A stretch of 31,165 nt of DNA, taken from IMG/VR virus record IMGVR_UViG_3300009002_000654, positions 1 to 31,165 of that record; one strand, 5' to 3'. The position numbers and the translations under genes are program-made. Shown here one piece after another: positions 19,887 to 28,223 of this stretch. The notes beneath the pieces were generated by a model that was not told the DNA's origin, ran no database searches, and saw nothing but the letters and a program-made list of their open reading frames with translations. This DNA is from a virus. Position 1 is the stretch's first letter, and every line of letters begins with the position of its first letter.

Positions 19887-20700
19887 ACGCACCGCCAAAG
19901 AGCTAACCCTATTTGAAGTAGTATTAGCCTACGCTACAGACCATAACCAAGTACCAGATGATCAACGCGAAGCTTGCAAACAGCTTGCTGAGATGATGGT
20001 ACAGAATAATAAATTTCTCCAGCCGGGAGGCGAGTTCGAAACGCACAGTTCCCTTGGGACAGATGATGGAGCAACTCGTCAACCAGCTGGCTTTTTGATG
20101 TCCAATGTCCATAAGTGCTGGGACACTAAGTTTGAAGGCAAACAAGTGAAGATTCCGTTCCGTATTTACAACGATCCAAAACAGTGCTTTGAGTACATAC
20201 TGAAAGATCGTTGGAGTCCGCAAGAACGCATGGAACTTCTTGAGTCTGCCCTAGACTTCGTTCTAGCTAATCAGGACAAGGAAATCGTTGGAGACGGGGA
20301 AAACATCCAGCAACATAACGTATATGTGTCAGCTCAAGAGCTTGCCGATGTACTTATGACCACTGATAGTGTCGACCTTGATTCCGTTGTATGGTCTCGG
20401 GCTGCACACCTGTTGCAGAAGATTCATACAGACAAGACGTGGAGTGACGACTCCTTGCAAGAAGGGCAAGCTTTTTACTACATGATCAAGATCCTTGAAG
20501 AGGTGAAAGATACAAGTAGCTTTAAGAAGCTGTATGCCGCGCCAGTAGAAACATCAACCGAAGGCACTGAAGACGTCGAGGAAGCTCCCTTAGAGGATGC
20601 TCGTATCGAGGAGGTAGCCACAACAGATGATACTCCTATAACGGAGGAAACTACTGATACTCCCTCAGAGGGAACTGCAAATGATGCAGAAGAGGAGTAA
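19879..20700 (+). CDS. Soluble protein with long acidic tail (273 aa)
   Basis: A globular part of about 215 residues, helical with a central beta segment, then a tail of about 55 residues made almost only of Glu, Asp, Thr, Pro and Ala (EETTDTPSEGTANDAEEE). No domain recognised. Unusually for this window it has a good Shine-Dalgarno-like AAAGGAGAAAAA before ATG, lying inside the upstream gene. The globular part uses C/G-ending codons. Probably the soluble partner of the two membrane proteins upstream. Confidence 0.7.
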   Translation: MNKRTAKELTLFEVVLAYATDHNQVPDDQREACKQLAEMMVQNNKFLQPGGEFETHSSLGTDDGATRQPAGFLMSNVHKCWDTKFEGKQVKIPFRIYNDPKQCFEYILKDRWSPQERMELLESALDFVLANQDKEIVGDGENIQQHNVYVSAQELADVLMTTDSVDLDSVVWSRAAHLLQKIHTDKTWSDDSLQEGQAFYYMIKILEEVKDTSSFKKLYAAPVETSTEGTEDVEEAPLEDARIEEVATTDDTPITEETTDTPSEGTANDAEEE

Positions 20701-20714
20701 GATCCTCGTACCTA

Positions 20715-20750
20715 CCCCCGGTGCTCCAAAATTAAAGGCACCGGGGGCAC
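20715..20750 (+). terminator. Strong hairpin terminator
   Basis: CCCCCGGTGC (20715-20724) pairs perfectly with GCACCGGGGG (20738-20747), followed by CACTTTAAG. Short T run, but a 10-bp GC helix at the end of a gene group. Confidence 0.7.
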
Positions 20751-20758
20751 TTTAAGTT

Positions 20759-21355
20759 ATGAAACATTTACTATTACTATGCATTATTCTCTTGACACTT
20801 GGTATGTCCAAGTCATCAGGAGACGAAGATTTTAATACTTACTCAGCTCAGTTACCTGAAATAACAGTTAAGGCCAATATCTTAGATGGATTCGTTGCGA
20901 AACGAGCACCATCCAGAGATTCAATCCTTGTGCAGAATAACGCACTGTTTTCTTATGTAGCAAAGTATACAGTTTTAACGAAGTACCAAGCTTCAGCACT
21001 CTTTGTGATGGAACAAGGTAGAGGAAGTTATATCTACACTAGACATAACAACCCATTCAACGTTAAAGCAGCTAAAGGCCAGAGAAGTGTTAACGCTCTT
21101 ACTTGGGAGTACACAAGAGACAATAAGGTTTACGACAACTTTATGTCCCACAGAACTATCCAAGACGGAGCTAAGGCTTTTGTTGATTACTTCAATAGGA
21201 GATTCAGTCATATTAAGGCAGGATCAAATAGACAAGTATTCTATGACATGAGATACGGAAAAGATGAGAGAGGCTACCACGTAGCTTATCACACTGACTA
21301 TTCTCACTATGCAAGAGCTAAATTGGCCGATAATTATGAAAAAATGAATGTATGA
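20759..21355 (+). CDS. Secreted glucosaminidase-like endolysin
   Basis: A 198-residue protein with an N-terminal signal (about residues 1-20) and a glucosaminidase (FlgJ/LytD-type) domain from about 60: YQASALFVMEQGRGS with the likely catalytic Glu85, then RHNNPFNVKA, the equivalent of the family NNLFGIK motif, and an FVDYFNRRFSH stretch. It would hydrolyse the glycan strand of peptidoglycan. The signal peptide suggests Sec export, so it may act without a classical holin. Confidence 0.8.
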   Translation: MKHLLLLCIILLTLGMSKSSGDEDFNTYSAQLPEITVKANILDGFVAKRAPSRDSILVQNNALFSYVAKYTVLTKYQASALFVMEQGRGSYIYTRHNNPFNVKAAKGQRSVNALTWEYTRDNKVYDNFMSHRTIQDGAKAFVDYFNRRFSHIKAGSNRQVFYDMRYGKDERGYHVAYHTDYSHYARAKLADNYEKMNV

Positions 21356-21507
21356 ATTGGTTCACCAAGTTTATGTCTGAAGATACTCCTACTCTAGCTC
21401 AGATTAATCGAAAGCATGCTATACAGCTTGCTATTAGGTTAGGAGAAGAGATAAGAGATCTAAAGAAAAGATTAGATAAATTAGAAAAGAAAGTTAATGA
21501 GACATAA
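21352..21507 (+). CDS. Coiled-coil mini-protein (51 aa)
   Basis: A 51-residue helical protein ending in a highly charged heptad stretch (EEIRDLKKRLDKLEKKVNE). ATGA overlap with the lysin gene. Its position after the lysin could suggest an accessory lysis role, but it equally begins the replication string. Unknown function. Confidence 0.6.
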   Translation: MNWFTKFMSEDTPTLAQINRKHAIQLAIRLGEEIRDLKKRLDKLEKKVNET

Positions 21508-21751
21508 CAAAACAATAGTTGTTCCAGCTAAACCTGAACACACTACGTTAGTGTATAGCCATACTACCTGTGACAAGTGTAAAATTACTATACCTAGCAA
21601 TGATTGGGGTACACCTATAATGGTTACCCAACTTAGGTTGGAAACTCCTAACATAAGTCGTCATGACAATTTTGAGATTTGTGAGTCGTGTAAGGCAGAA
21701 TTAGACGAGGCAATGACTAAGTTAGGTTATGTGTTTAACCCTATTAGATGA
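21497..21751 (+). CDS. Zinc-ribbon protein (84 aa)
   Basis: An 84-residue protein with CDKC near residue 25 and CESC near 62, separated by a beta-rich stretch: a four-Cys zinc ribbon. It overlaps both neighbours (11 bases upstream, ATGA downstream into the polymerase gene). A small DNA- or protein-binding accessory of replication is plausible. Confidence 0.65.
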   Translation: MRHNKTIVVPAKPEHTTLVYSHTTCDKCKITIPSNDWGTPIMVTQLRLETPNISRHDNFEICESCKAELDEAMTKLGYVFNPIR

Positions 21752-22653
21752 CAAAGCAATTATGGTGTTACGATTTAGAGTCATTTCCTAACTTATTCTT
21801 ATTAGGTTTTAAAAATCCTAAAACAGGAGAGGTACGAATCTTTGAGATAAGTACAAGGAAAAATAACTCTATATCAGCAAGAAGATTTCTTAGGGAAAGG
21901 GTGAGTAAACTAGTAGCGTTTAATTCAACGAATTATGATGCTATCCTACTAGACTACTTCCTGAAGACTAAGACAACTAACCCTAAGAAGTTTAATGAAT
22001 TGAGTGTTAGGACAATCAATGGAAATTCTAGCAACCATAATCCAATCCTCCCACATTTAGACCTGTTCAAAGTTCTCCACTTCGACAACAAGAACAAAAG
22101 AACCAGCCTTAAATACTGTGAGTTTGGCTTAAAAATGCCAGTAGTACAAGATTTACCCTACTCATTTGATAGAGATCTAACAAATGGGCAAATTCAAAAG
22201 GTAGTAGAATATCTACACCACGACCTAGCAGCAACAGAAAGGTTATACCTCGAATATCGAGATAAGATATACCTTCGAGCAGTCATACAGAAAGAGTATG
22301 GTTTACGTTGTATGAATTGGTCAGATAGTAAGATAGGAGAAAAGCTCCTACTAAAATTATACTGTGAAGAAACAGGAGATGATCCAGAGATTATCACTGC
22401 GCAGAGAACAGACTTTAGAACTGTTCGTATTAATGATATGTTACCAGATTACTTAGACTTTAAAGTGCCTGAATTCAAAAAGGCTTTTGAAGAAGTAAGA
22501 ACTGTTACCTTAAGTAAAGGTAACTGGTCCCTTGCACATGTATTCTACTTTAATGATATCAAGTACACAATTGGTTTAGGCGGTATACACTCTACAGATA
22601 GAGGTATATGGAAAGCTAGCAAAGAGCTGTTACTTCATGATGAAGATGTGGGT
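21748..22653 (+). CDS. DNA polymerase family B, exon 1 (302 aa)
   Basis: The N-terminal part of a family B DNA polymerase: 3'-5' exonuclease motifs YDLES (Asp9, Glu11), FNSTNYD, and YLHHDLAATERLY (Exo III type), then the GGIHS segment seen in protein-primed and crAss-like polymerases, then the start of motif A (DEDVG). It stops at the group I intron splice site; reading on into the intron gives a TAA at 22672-22674. After splicing to 23634 the frame continues as DVG-GYYPSLI, giving 646 residues. Translation couples to the zinc ribbon by ATGA. Confidence 0.9.
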
Positions 22654-23633
22654 AAACATAGCTGCCCACAATAAACGCATTGAATTCAGGGAAATCTTAC
22701 TATTAAGTTAAAGACAATCCTGAGCGAAGCCCGGAAGGGAACGTGCAGAGACTATTCCGAAAGGAAGTACAAAAGAGTTGATTACTCTTTTGGAAGCGGT
22801 GCGCTTTTCGCTATAAAATTAAAATAAAATGAATGGTTATATTTATAAATTAACTCTACTAATTAATACAAAGACTTACAAAAAAGGAGAAACTTATATA
22901 GGACAACATAAAGGAAACCGAAGCTGGTATATTACTAGTGGAAGAATACCTTTATCTATCATTGCAAAATATGGTAAAAAAGTTTTCAAGAGAACTATCA
23001 TTATGGATAACCTATCAGGTTTTCGTAACCGATCTGCTTGGGAATGCTTTTATATAAATCTCTACCAAACCAATCGGCCTGTAACAGGTAAAGGACTAAA
23101 TCTTAATGACGGTAAAAAAATGTATTTCGGTGACCGTACAGGAGAAAATAATCCTAATTACGGAAATACTTGGTCTCCAGATATGCGTAGTTATATGTCT
23201 TATGTAAAGACCAAATACTATAAGGAAAATCCAGAAGCTAAAGAAGCTTTGAAAGCAAGTGCCAAAAAAGGACAAGAGGCTCTTCAGGAAAAACTTAAAG
23301 ATCCGGAATACAAAAAAGAGTTTGGTAAAAAAGTATCAGCTAGAAAAACTAGAAATACTATTTGTAAATTTAGTAAAGAACGAGAGTTAATCAAAGAATA
23401 TAGTACTATTCATGAAGTTTTAGAAGAGAGCCCAGAATATACTAAAAGTACAATTTTATCCACCTGTAACGGTTGGAAAAATACGTATAAAGGATATATT
23501 TGGAGGTATCGAAATATAGAAACTGGTTTAATTGTAGAACCAGAAAAGAAAAGATGATATAGTCCGATCCTTGGAGAAATCCAAGCTAATTTTTATAAAA
23601 ATCTTAAGAATTAAAATCAATGAGACAGGTAAG
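22654..23633 (+). mobile_element. Group I intron in DNA polymerase gene
   Basis: P1 pairs exon GTGGGT (22648-22653) with IGS GCCCAC (22664-22669), ending in the required U-G at the splice site. P10 pairs exon 2 GGCTA (23634-23638) with TAGCT (22659-22663). Core: CAATCCTGAGC and GTGCAGAGACTA, with P7 GACTA (22750-22754)/TAGTC (23560-23564). The last base is G (23633). The nuclease ORF lies between the two halves of P7, in a peripheral loop. Length 980. Splicing restores polymerase motif A. Confidence 0.9.
22829..23557 (+). CDS. GIY-YIG homing endonuclease in polymerase intron
   Basis: A 242-residue protein with the GIY-YIG nuclease core at the N-terminus: GYIYKLT (residues 3-9) and TYIGQH (23-28 region), and catalytic Glu in SAWECFYINLY. 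A NUMOD3-like element GENNPNYGN follows near residue 108, then a Lys-rich linker and a C-terminal helix-turn-helix-like DNA-binding module, as in I-TevI relatives. It would cut intron-less polymerase alleles to spread the intron. Its stop is three bases from the P7 3' strand. Confidence 0.88.
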   Translation: MNGYIYKLTLLINTKTYKKGETYIGQHKGNRSWYITSGRIPLSIIAKYGKKVFKRTIIMDNLSGFRNRSAWECFYINLYQTNRPVTGKGLNLNDGKKMYFGDRTGENNPNYGNTWSPDMRSYMSYVKTKYYKENPEAKEALKASAKKGQEALQEKLKDPEYKKEFGKKVSARKTRNTICKFSKERELIKEYSTIHEVLEESPEYTKSTILSTCNGWKNTYKGYIWRYRNIETGLIVEPEKKR

Positions 23634-24668
23634 GGCTATTACCCATCCCTCATTGCTAATCTATTAGTTTGTCCTTCTCACCTAAACAAAGAAGCTTTCG
23701 TTCGAGTAATCTCGGAAAAGCTTGTAATCCCTAGAGCTACAATACATAAGCCTAGGTCAAAAGATAAGACTCTTCACTGGAAAGAGCGTAAGTTATCAGC
23801 TGCTTATTCCGATATGCTAAAGCTAGCAGCAAATTCAATCTCAGGTAAGCTAAAGGACTCATATTCATTTATATATGATCCTGCAGAGAATGCTAGAATG
23901 ACCTTAGCTGGTCAAATGTCCTTACTCATGTTAATGGATATGATAGCACAAGAATTCCCCGACATGCACTTTTTACAATCTAATACTGATGGGTTTACAA
24001 TGACCTACCCTCCTAAGCATAAGAGAGCAGTAAAAAAGATATGTAAGAAATGGGAGAAGATTACTAAGTTAGACTTAGAAGATTGTTATCCTAATGCTAT
24101 TTATCAAAGAGATGGTAATAACTATATATGGGACTTCGGTGAGTATCAAAAACTTAAAGGAGCCTATGAAGTTGATAAGAAGATAGGTAATGAACTTATC
24201 TTAAATAAAGATTCTTCTAAGAGAATAGTAGCTATTGCTGTTAGAGAATACTTTACCAAAGGTATACCAATTGAGAATACTATAACAGGCCATAAAGATA
24301 TTTATGACTTCTGCATTGGTAAGAAGAATAGAAAAGCTCCTAAAAAGGGTAAATGCTATTTTGAATATCAATTAAATCCATATTCAGCTAGAATTAAAAT
24401 TAAGCAGACTAAAGTTTTACGTTATTATATCTCTAACAAAGGAGGAATGGTGCGTAAGATGTATGAGCAAGGAGATGAAGAGTTCTTGGAAGCTGGACTG
24501 AAAGGTAAAGACAACAAAGGACACTATTGGAAACTGCGTCTGTTTAATAAGTATAAGGAGAAAGAAGATTATGATATAGACTATTCGTATTATTTACGAG
24601 CGGCTCAAAAATTAATAGATGCAATCGAAAAGTACCATCAACCACCAGAGGAAAAGACTGGTAAATAA
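23634..24668 (+). CDS. DNA polymerase family B, exon 2 (344 aa)
   Basis: The palm and thumb part. GYYPSLI completes motif A; AANSISGKLKD is motif B (KxxxNSxYG type); QSNTDGF is motif C, holding the second catalytic Asp. The C-terminal 150 residues are Lys-rich, as in phage polymerases. Open frame continues upstream into the intron, so a start before 23634 would be false. Spliced length 646, in the range of short family B enzymes. The 3' end overlaps the next gene by 50 bases. Confidence 0.9.
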   Translation, partial: GYYPSLIANLLVCPSHLNKEAFVRVISEKLVIPRATIHKPRSKDKTLHWKERKLSAAYSDMLKLAANSISGKLKDSYSFIYDPAENARMTLAGQMSLLMLMDMIAQEFPDMHFLQSNTDGFTMTYPPKHKRAVKKICKKWEKITKLDLEDCYPNAIYQRDGNNYIWDFGEYQKLKGAYEVDKKIGNELILNKDSSKRIVAIAVREYFTKGIPIENTITGHKDIYDFCIGKKNRKAPKKGKCYFEYQLNPYSARIKIKQTKVLRYYISNKGGMVRKMYEQGDEEFLEAGLKGKDNKGHYWKLRLFNKYKEKEDYDIDYSYYLRAAQKLIDAIEKYHQPPEEKTGK

Positions 24669-25101
24669 ATTTACAAAGTATAAAGAAGTTAATCCAGAAA
24701 GTGTTAAAGTAGACCTTATTTTAGGAGAATCAATCCATCGAGCCGATATTACATTTAAAGATGGTAACAGATTACGATGGTCGCTTAGAGTTACTGAGAA
24801 TAATATTGTAATTTCTAAACCTAGAATGTGGGAGTATCCAATGGAGAAGCTAGCTGTAATGGATTATCTAACAGCTACTATATTTTCCAATGATACTTAT
24901 ACCATTATAGAAGATAGAGATTTACATCAGCCTAATAGATATGTTGATCAGTATAAGATACAAGGAGAGATATCGACAGCTGGAACAGTAGTATACTGTT
25001 TAGCAACTGATGTTTTTCATGAGTCTCATTTTATTGACTACGATATTAGAATACTTAGTAAACAGGCGAAAACCTATAAATTCCCAATGCATAATATATG
25101 A
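24619..25101 (+). CDS. Hypothetical replication-module protein (160 aa)
   Basis: A 160-residue soluble alpha/beta protein with no recognised motif. It starts inside the end of the polymerase gene (50-base overlap) and joins the helicase gene by ATGA. The position between polymerase and helicase suggests a DNA-transaction role. A start within the overlap is uncertain; about 15 residues could be trimmed. Confidence 0.65.
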   Translation: MQSKSTINHQRKRLVNKFTKYKEVNPESVKVDLILGESIHRADITFKDGNRLRWSLRVTENNIVISKPRMWEYPMEKLAVMDYLTATIFSNDTYTIIEDRDLHQPNRYVDQYKIQGEISTAGTVVYCLATDVFHESHFIDYDIRILSKQAKTYKFPMHNI

Positions 25102-26189
25102 TAAGGGATAGGATACAAACACAAGCACTGGAAGCGCTTAAAAAACACTCCTATAATTGTATTCTTAGTATTATACCTAGATTAGGCAAATCAAAGATTA
25201 TTATAGATGCATTAAAGGAAATACCAAATAAAAAGATCCTTATTTCTGCACCATACAATACGGTGTTAGATTCATGGCGACAAGAGTTTGTTAAATGGGA
25301 GTATGAAGGTGATGTAACTCTCACTAATTCCCGATCAATAGAAAAGCACGAACTAGATACCTACGACCTAATAGTAATAGATGAGTGCCACCTCTTGTCA
25401 GCTCGACAGATAAAGCATTTAAAGCCTTCTAAGGCCCATAAAATACTTATGTCGGGTACTATGTCCAAAGATACGTTAAAGTCTCTTAAAGGTAGCTTAA
25501 AACTCAAGCTAGCGTATCATTACGACATAAAGCAAGGTATCAAAGATAAGGTTATTTCTGACGTAGAAATTAACATTATTCATGTACCGTTAGATACGTC
25601 TAATAAGTATATTGAAGCAGGTACTAAGGATAAGAAGTTTAAGTCTACGGAAAGAGATAATTATGATTATCACTCCAAGAGATTAAGACAAGCCTTTGCT
25701 ATTGCAAAGAAAAATGGTAACCATGACTACGTTAAGTTAGTAGCAGGTGCCAGAGCTAGACAGGTTTATGCCTATGAGTCTAAGCAAGAACATACTAAGA
25801 AGCTTATCAAAAAGCTAAGTAAAGAAAAGAAGCTTATATTTACTATGTTAACGGCTAACAACCTTACAGAGTATAAGCATGACTCAAAAACTAAGGAAGA
25901 TAATCTATCTAAGTTTATTGAAGGTTCTATTAATGAACTGCAAGTAGTAAAGATGGCATCAGTTGGTGTCACTATACCAAATCTAAAGTGTTGTATATTT
26001 CATCAGATGAACTCTTCTTCTGAAACAGGTATGCAATCTATTATGAGAGCTTGTAATTATATGGAAGACGAAAAAGCCATAATTTACATCCTAGCATATC
26101 AAGATACCCAAGATGAAAAGTGGGTAGAGAAAGCAGTGTCTATGTTCCCAAGGGACAAGATCAATTACATTCATTATAAAAACATTTGA
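25098..26189 (+). CDS. Superfamily 2 DNA helicase
   Basis: A 363-residue helicase. Motif I: IPRLGKSK (Gly30-Lys31-Ser32). Motif II: DECH (95-98) after LIVI. Motif III: MSGTM (118-122). Motif VI: QSIMRAC, with the arginine finger, in the second RecA domain. Compact, comparable to phage UvsW-like or restriction-type SF2 helicases. It should remodel or unwind DNA using ATP. ATGA overlap with the gene before and directly followed by 26191. Confidence 0.9.
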   Translation: MIRDRIQTQALEALKKHSYNCILSIIPRLGKSKIIIDALKEIPNKKILISAPYNTVLDSWRQEFVKWEYEGDVTLTNSRSIEKHELDTYDLIVIDECHLLSARQIKHLKPSKAHKILMSGTMSKDTLKSLKGSLKLKLAYHYDIKQGIKDKVISDVEINIIHVPLDTSNKYIEAGTKDKKFKSTERDNYDYHSKRLRQAFAIAKKNGNHDYVKLVAGARARQVYAYESKQEHTKKLIKKLSKEKKLIFTMLTANNLTEYKHDSKTKEDNLSKFIEGSINELQVVKMASVGVTIPNLKCCIFHQMNSSSETGMQSIMRACNYMEDEKAIIYILAYQDTQDEKWVEKAVSMFPRDKINYIHYKNI

Positions 26190-26190
26190 T

Positions 26191-26505
26191 ATGAGACTCT
26201 CTAAGAAATTTGAGAATGGAGCTAAACTTACTCGTAAGGAACACCTCCTTATTTTAACCTTAATTCGTTCACACGAGCTTAGAGTTTACGATAGATTTAG
26301 GTTCAAAGAGATTGAAGATGCTCGTGTGGCTAAGCTTCAGAAAAAGAGTAAGAACCTTCCTAAGAAGATGAAACATAGACGTGGAGGTCGCTTAGAGAAG
26401 ACTATATACGGCTCATATGTAGATCCAACTGATGACGGTATGAGTCAGCAGAAAAATGCTATGAGTTATAAGGAGGCCATTAAGTATGGCTACAGATCTT
26501 GTTAA
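26191..26505 (+). CDS. Basic hypothetical protein (104 aa)
   Basis: A very basic 104-residue protein (LQKKSKNLPKKMKHRRGG in the centre), helical at the N-terminus. Nucleic-acid binding is likely from charge alone. It starts one base after the helicase stop. Its end overlaps the micro-ORF at 26486. No family recognised. Confidence 0.65.
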   Translation: MRLSKKFENGAKLTRKEHLLILTLIRSHELRVYDRFRFKEIEDARVAKLQKKSKNLPKKMKHRRGGRLEKTIYGSYVDPTDDGMSQQKNAMSYKEAIKYGYRSC

Positions 26506-26545
26506 TATGTATGATAAAAAGCCGCTTAAACCAGAGTTAATATGA
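26486..26545 (+). CDS. Possible micro-ORF (19 aa) with strong Shine-Dalgarno
   Basis: A 19-residue ORF starting at 26486 within the end of the previous gene. A perfect AAGGAGG lies at 26470-26476, nine bases before the ATG; such sites are rare in this window. It joins the next gene by ATGA. It could be a leader peptide that carries ribosomes to 26542. Confidence 0.35.
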   Translation: MATDLVNMYDKKPLKPELI

Positions 26546-26799
26546 TAAAGGAATTTAATGTTGAGGAGGCTAATAAATTATTGACTTTTCGACAGGATAA
26601 TGAGGCTGTTGATGTTGATACTTATGAATTTTATGTTAATAAGTTTTTAAATGACCAACTTTTAGCTAATCAACCTGATATAGAGTTGCTTATCGAGTCC
26701 TTGCAGATGAATATGCATGCTCATCCGACTAACTATCATGAAGACAGGCATAATAAGCAGTGTCAAAAACAAATTGATTTATTAACTAAAGAGTTATGA
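26542..26799 (+). CDS. Acidic hypothetical protein (85 aa)
   Basis: An 85-residue helical, acidic protein (Glu, Asp, Asn, Leu) with a His-rich stretch in the centre (NMHAHPTNYHEDRHNKQC). A metal site is possible. ATGA overlaps on both sides, so it sits in a tightly coupled string. Unknown function. Confidence 0.65.
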   Translation: MIKEFNVEEANKLLTFRQDNEAVDVDTYEFYVNKFLNDQLLANQPDIELLIESLQMNMHAHPTNYHEDRHNKQCQKQIDLLTKEL

Positions 26800-26966
26800 T
26801 AAAAGTAGTACTCGTCTTTGGAACAGACGACACAGAAATGGTTACTGATAATCTCAGTGATTTCTTAGGGGACTGCCCCGTAAGTTATAAGATGGATATT
26901 GAGAAGATAGCAGACCCACGAATTTGCACTGATTGCGAAGAGAGTCCTTGCTTTTGTAAAAATTAA
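26796..26966 (+). CDS. Cys-rich mini-protein (56 aa)
   Basis: A 56-residue protein: an N-terminal beta-alpha part (KVVLVFGTDDTEMV) and a C-terminal Cys cluster CTDCEESPCFC that could bind zinc. One of several tiny Cys-pair proteins in this genome. ATGA overlap with the upstream gene. Confidence 0.6.
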   Translation: MIKVVLVFGTDDTEMVTDNLSDFLGDCPVSYKMDIEKIADPRICTDCEESPCFCKN

Positions 26967-26976
26967 ATAATTTAAG

Positions 26977-27600
26977 ATGTTCGAGACTTCATTTAGAGAT
27001 TTAATTGTGGATCCAATTACGGATACCATAAAGCCAAAGTCTACCACTAAGGTAACTGTATTAGAAGAACGAAAAGGAACAATTACTGGTGAGTGGGTTA
27101 TGTCCACTACCCACGCTCCTTTTTATAGGTTGAAGTATGTACTGGACAAGGTTCCAGAAAAGCTGTACACGCAAGTAGTACCCATGCATCGAAGATCTCG
27201 TATTCGTATGGAGTTTGGTATTTGGGAAGGCGGTATTTGTTCACAACGACTGATCCAACGAATCAGTGTAGGTGATATGATGAGTTTATTGCCTGACTCA
27301 GAGATTGAGAGATTCTTCTTAGAAGGAGTAGGTCTCTATGTTGATGCAACACGTAAGCATTACTACCAAACCCCCGGTAAAGCATATCTTACTACTCAGT
27401 TGACTAGGCCTGAGACAGGGATTATTGCCCAGTGTAGACATACTCAACGTTTCTTGGCGATCAATAAATTTAAGGTAATAGGTGCTTACGATTGTAAGGA
27501 CTACGAACATCCGAGAAATATCTTTGTAAGAGATTATTACAAAAGTGATAATGATTACATTGGAGAGCACGACGATGATGACGAAGACGATGATGATTAA
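26977..27600 (+). CDS. Soluble protein with poly-acidic tail (207 aa), SSB candidate
   Basis: A 207-residue protein. Residues 1-190 are beta-rich with basic and aromatic residues (RRSRIRMEFGIWEGG); the last 12 are almost all Asp/Glu (EHDDDDEDDDD). Phage single-strand DNA-binding proteins commonly pair a beta domain with an acidic tail that recruits replication partners, and this gene lies between helicase and DnaB-like ATPase. That assignment is inference; no OB-fold motif can be proven by eye. Confidence 0.6.
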   Translation: MFETSFRDLIVDPITDTIKPKSTTKVTVLEERKGTITGEWVMSTTHAPFYRLKYVLDKVPEKLYTQVVPMHRRSRIRMEFGIWEGGICSQRLIQRISVGDMMSLLPDSEIERFFLEGVGLYVDATRKHYYQTPGKAYLTTQLTRPETGIIAQCRHTQRFLAINKFKVIGAYDCKDYEHPRNIFVRDYYKSDNDYIGEHDDDDEDDDD

Positions 27601-28060
27601 ACTTGCGATTGAGCATAAGTTATTTAATCTTCTGAATAAGCAAGCTTGTCAAGTAACCTTAAACACCTTATTACAGGATAGAGAAATTACGATAAACAAC
27701 GGTGAGTTTTACCTTACTAACAATGTTGTAAATACTTTAGATGTAGAGGAGTTTGCTCGGTTATTTGACGAGCTTTTTTCATTCAAAAGATTAGGAATTA
27801 GAGGAAAGAGTGGAGATAAAAGTAAAATTAAGAAAGACGCAATACGTTTCCAATTAGAGACAGGGTTAACCTTTCTTGAAATATTAGACCTAGCTAAACG
27901 ATACCTAGCATCTATCAATGATCATCGGTATTCCTGCAAGTCTAAGTATTTCTTTTATAAGAACAGTCCTAGACGAGTAGAGCACTCCTATGCTAAAGCC
28001 TTTATGGAAGCAGAGGAAGACGAAGTTAGTGAACAAAATATATTTGACATTAATGAGTAA
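27590..28060 (+). CDS. Hypothetical replication-module protein (156 aa)
   Basis: Start taken at ATG 27590, overlapping the poly-Asp codons of the previous gene by 11 bases; an open frame further upstream is only the shadow of the GAT repeat. The protein is helical, with a basic centre (RGKSGDKSKIKKDAIRF) and acidic end. The last eight bases overlap the next start (ATGAGTAA). No motif recognised; possibly a helicase loader or partner by position. Confidence 0.65.
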   Translation: MMIKLAIEHKLFNLLNKQACQVTLNTLLQDREITINNGEFYLTNNVVNTLDVEEFARLFDELFSFKRLGIRGKSGDKSKIKKDAIRFQLETGLTFLEILDLAKRYLASINDHRYSCKSKYFFYKNSPRRVEHSYAKAFMEAEEDEVSEQNIFDINE

Positions 28061-28223
28061 AGCTAAGAAAAGATTTGACCAGTTAAAACAACAAAGGCAA
28101 AATAGACTAGACGGTAAACACACTCTAATACCATTCTACCATCATTTTCCTAAGTTGAGTAAGTATGTGCCCGGAATCTTTAAAGAAGCCATCTATGGTA
28201 TCCTAGCAGGTAGTGGGGACGGT
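28053..28223 (+). CDS. DnaB/RecA-like ATPase, exon 1 (57 aa)
   Basis: The N-terminal 57 residues of a RecA-fold ATPase: a basic start (KAKKRFDQLKQQRQNR), then GIFKEAIYGILAGSGDG, the first half of the Walker A P-loop. The exon ends exactly at codon GGT (28221-28223), where the group I intron begins; splicing to 29047 completes GSGDG-KTKLTK. Without splicing the frame runs into the intron for only a few residues. Confidence 0.85.
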
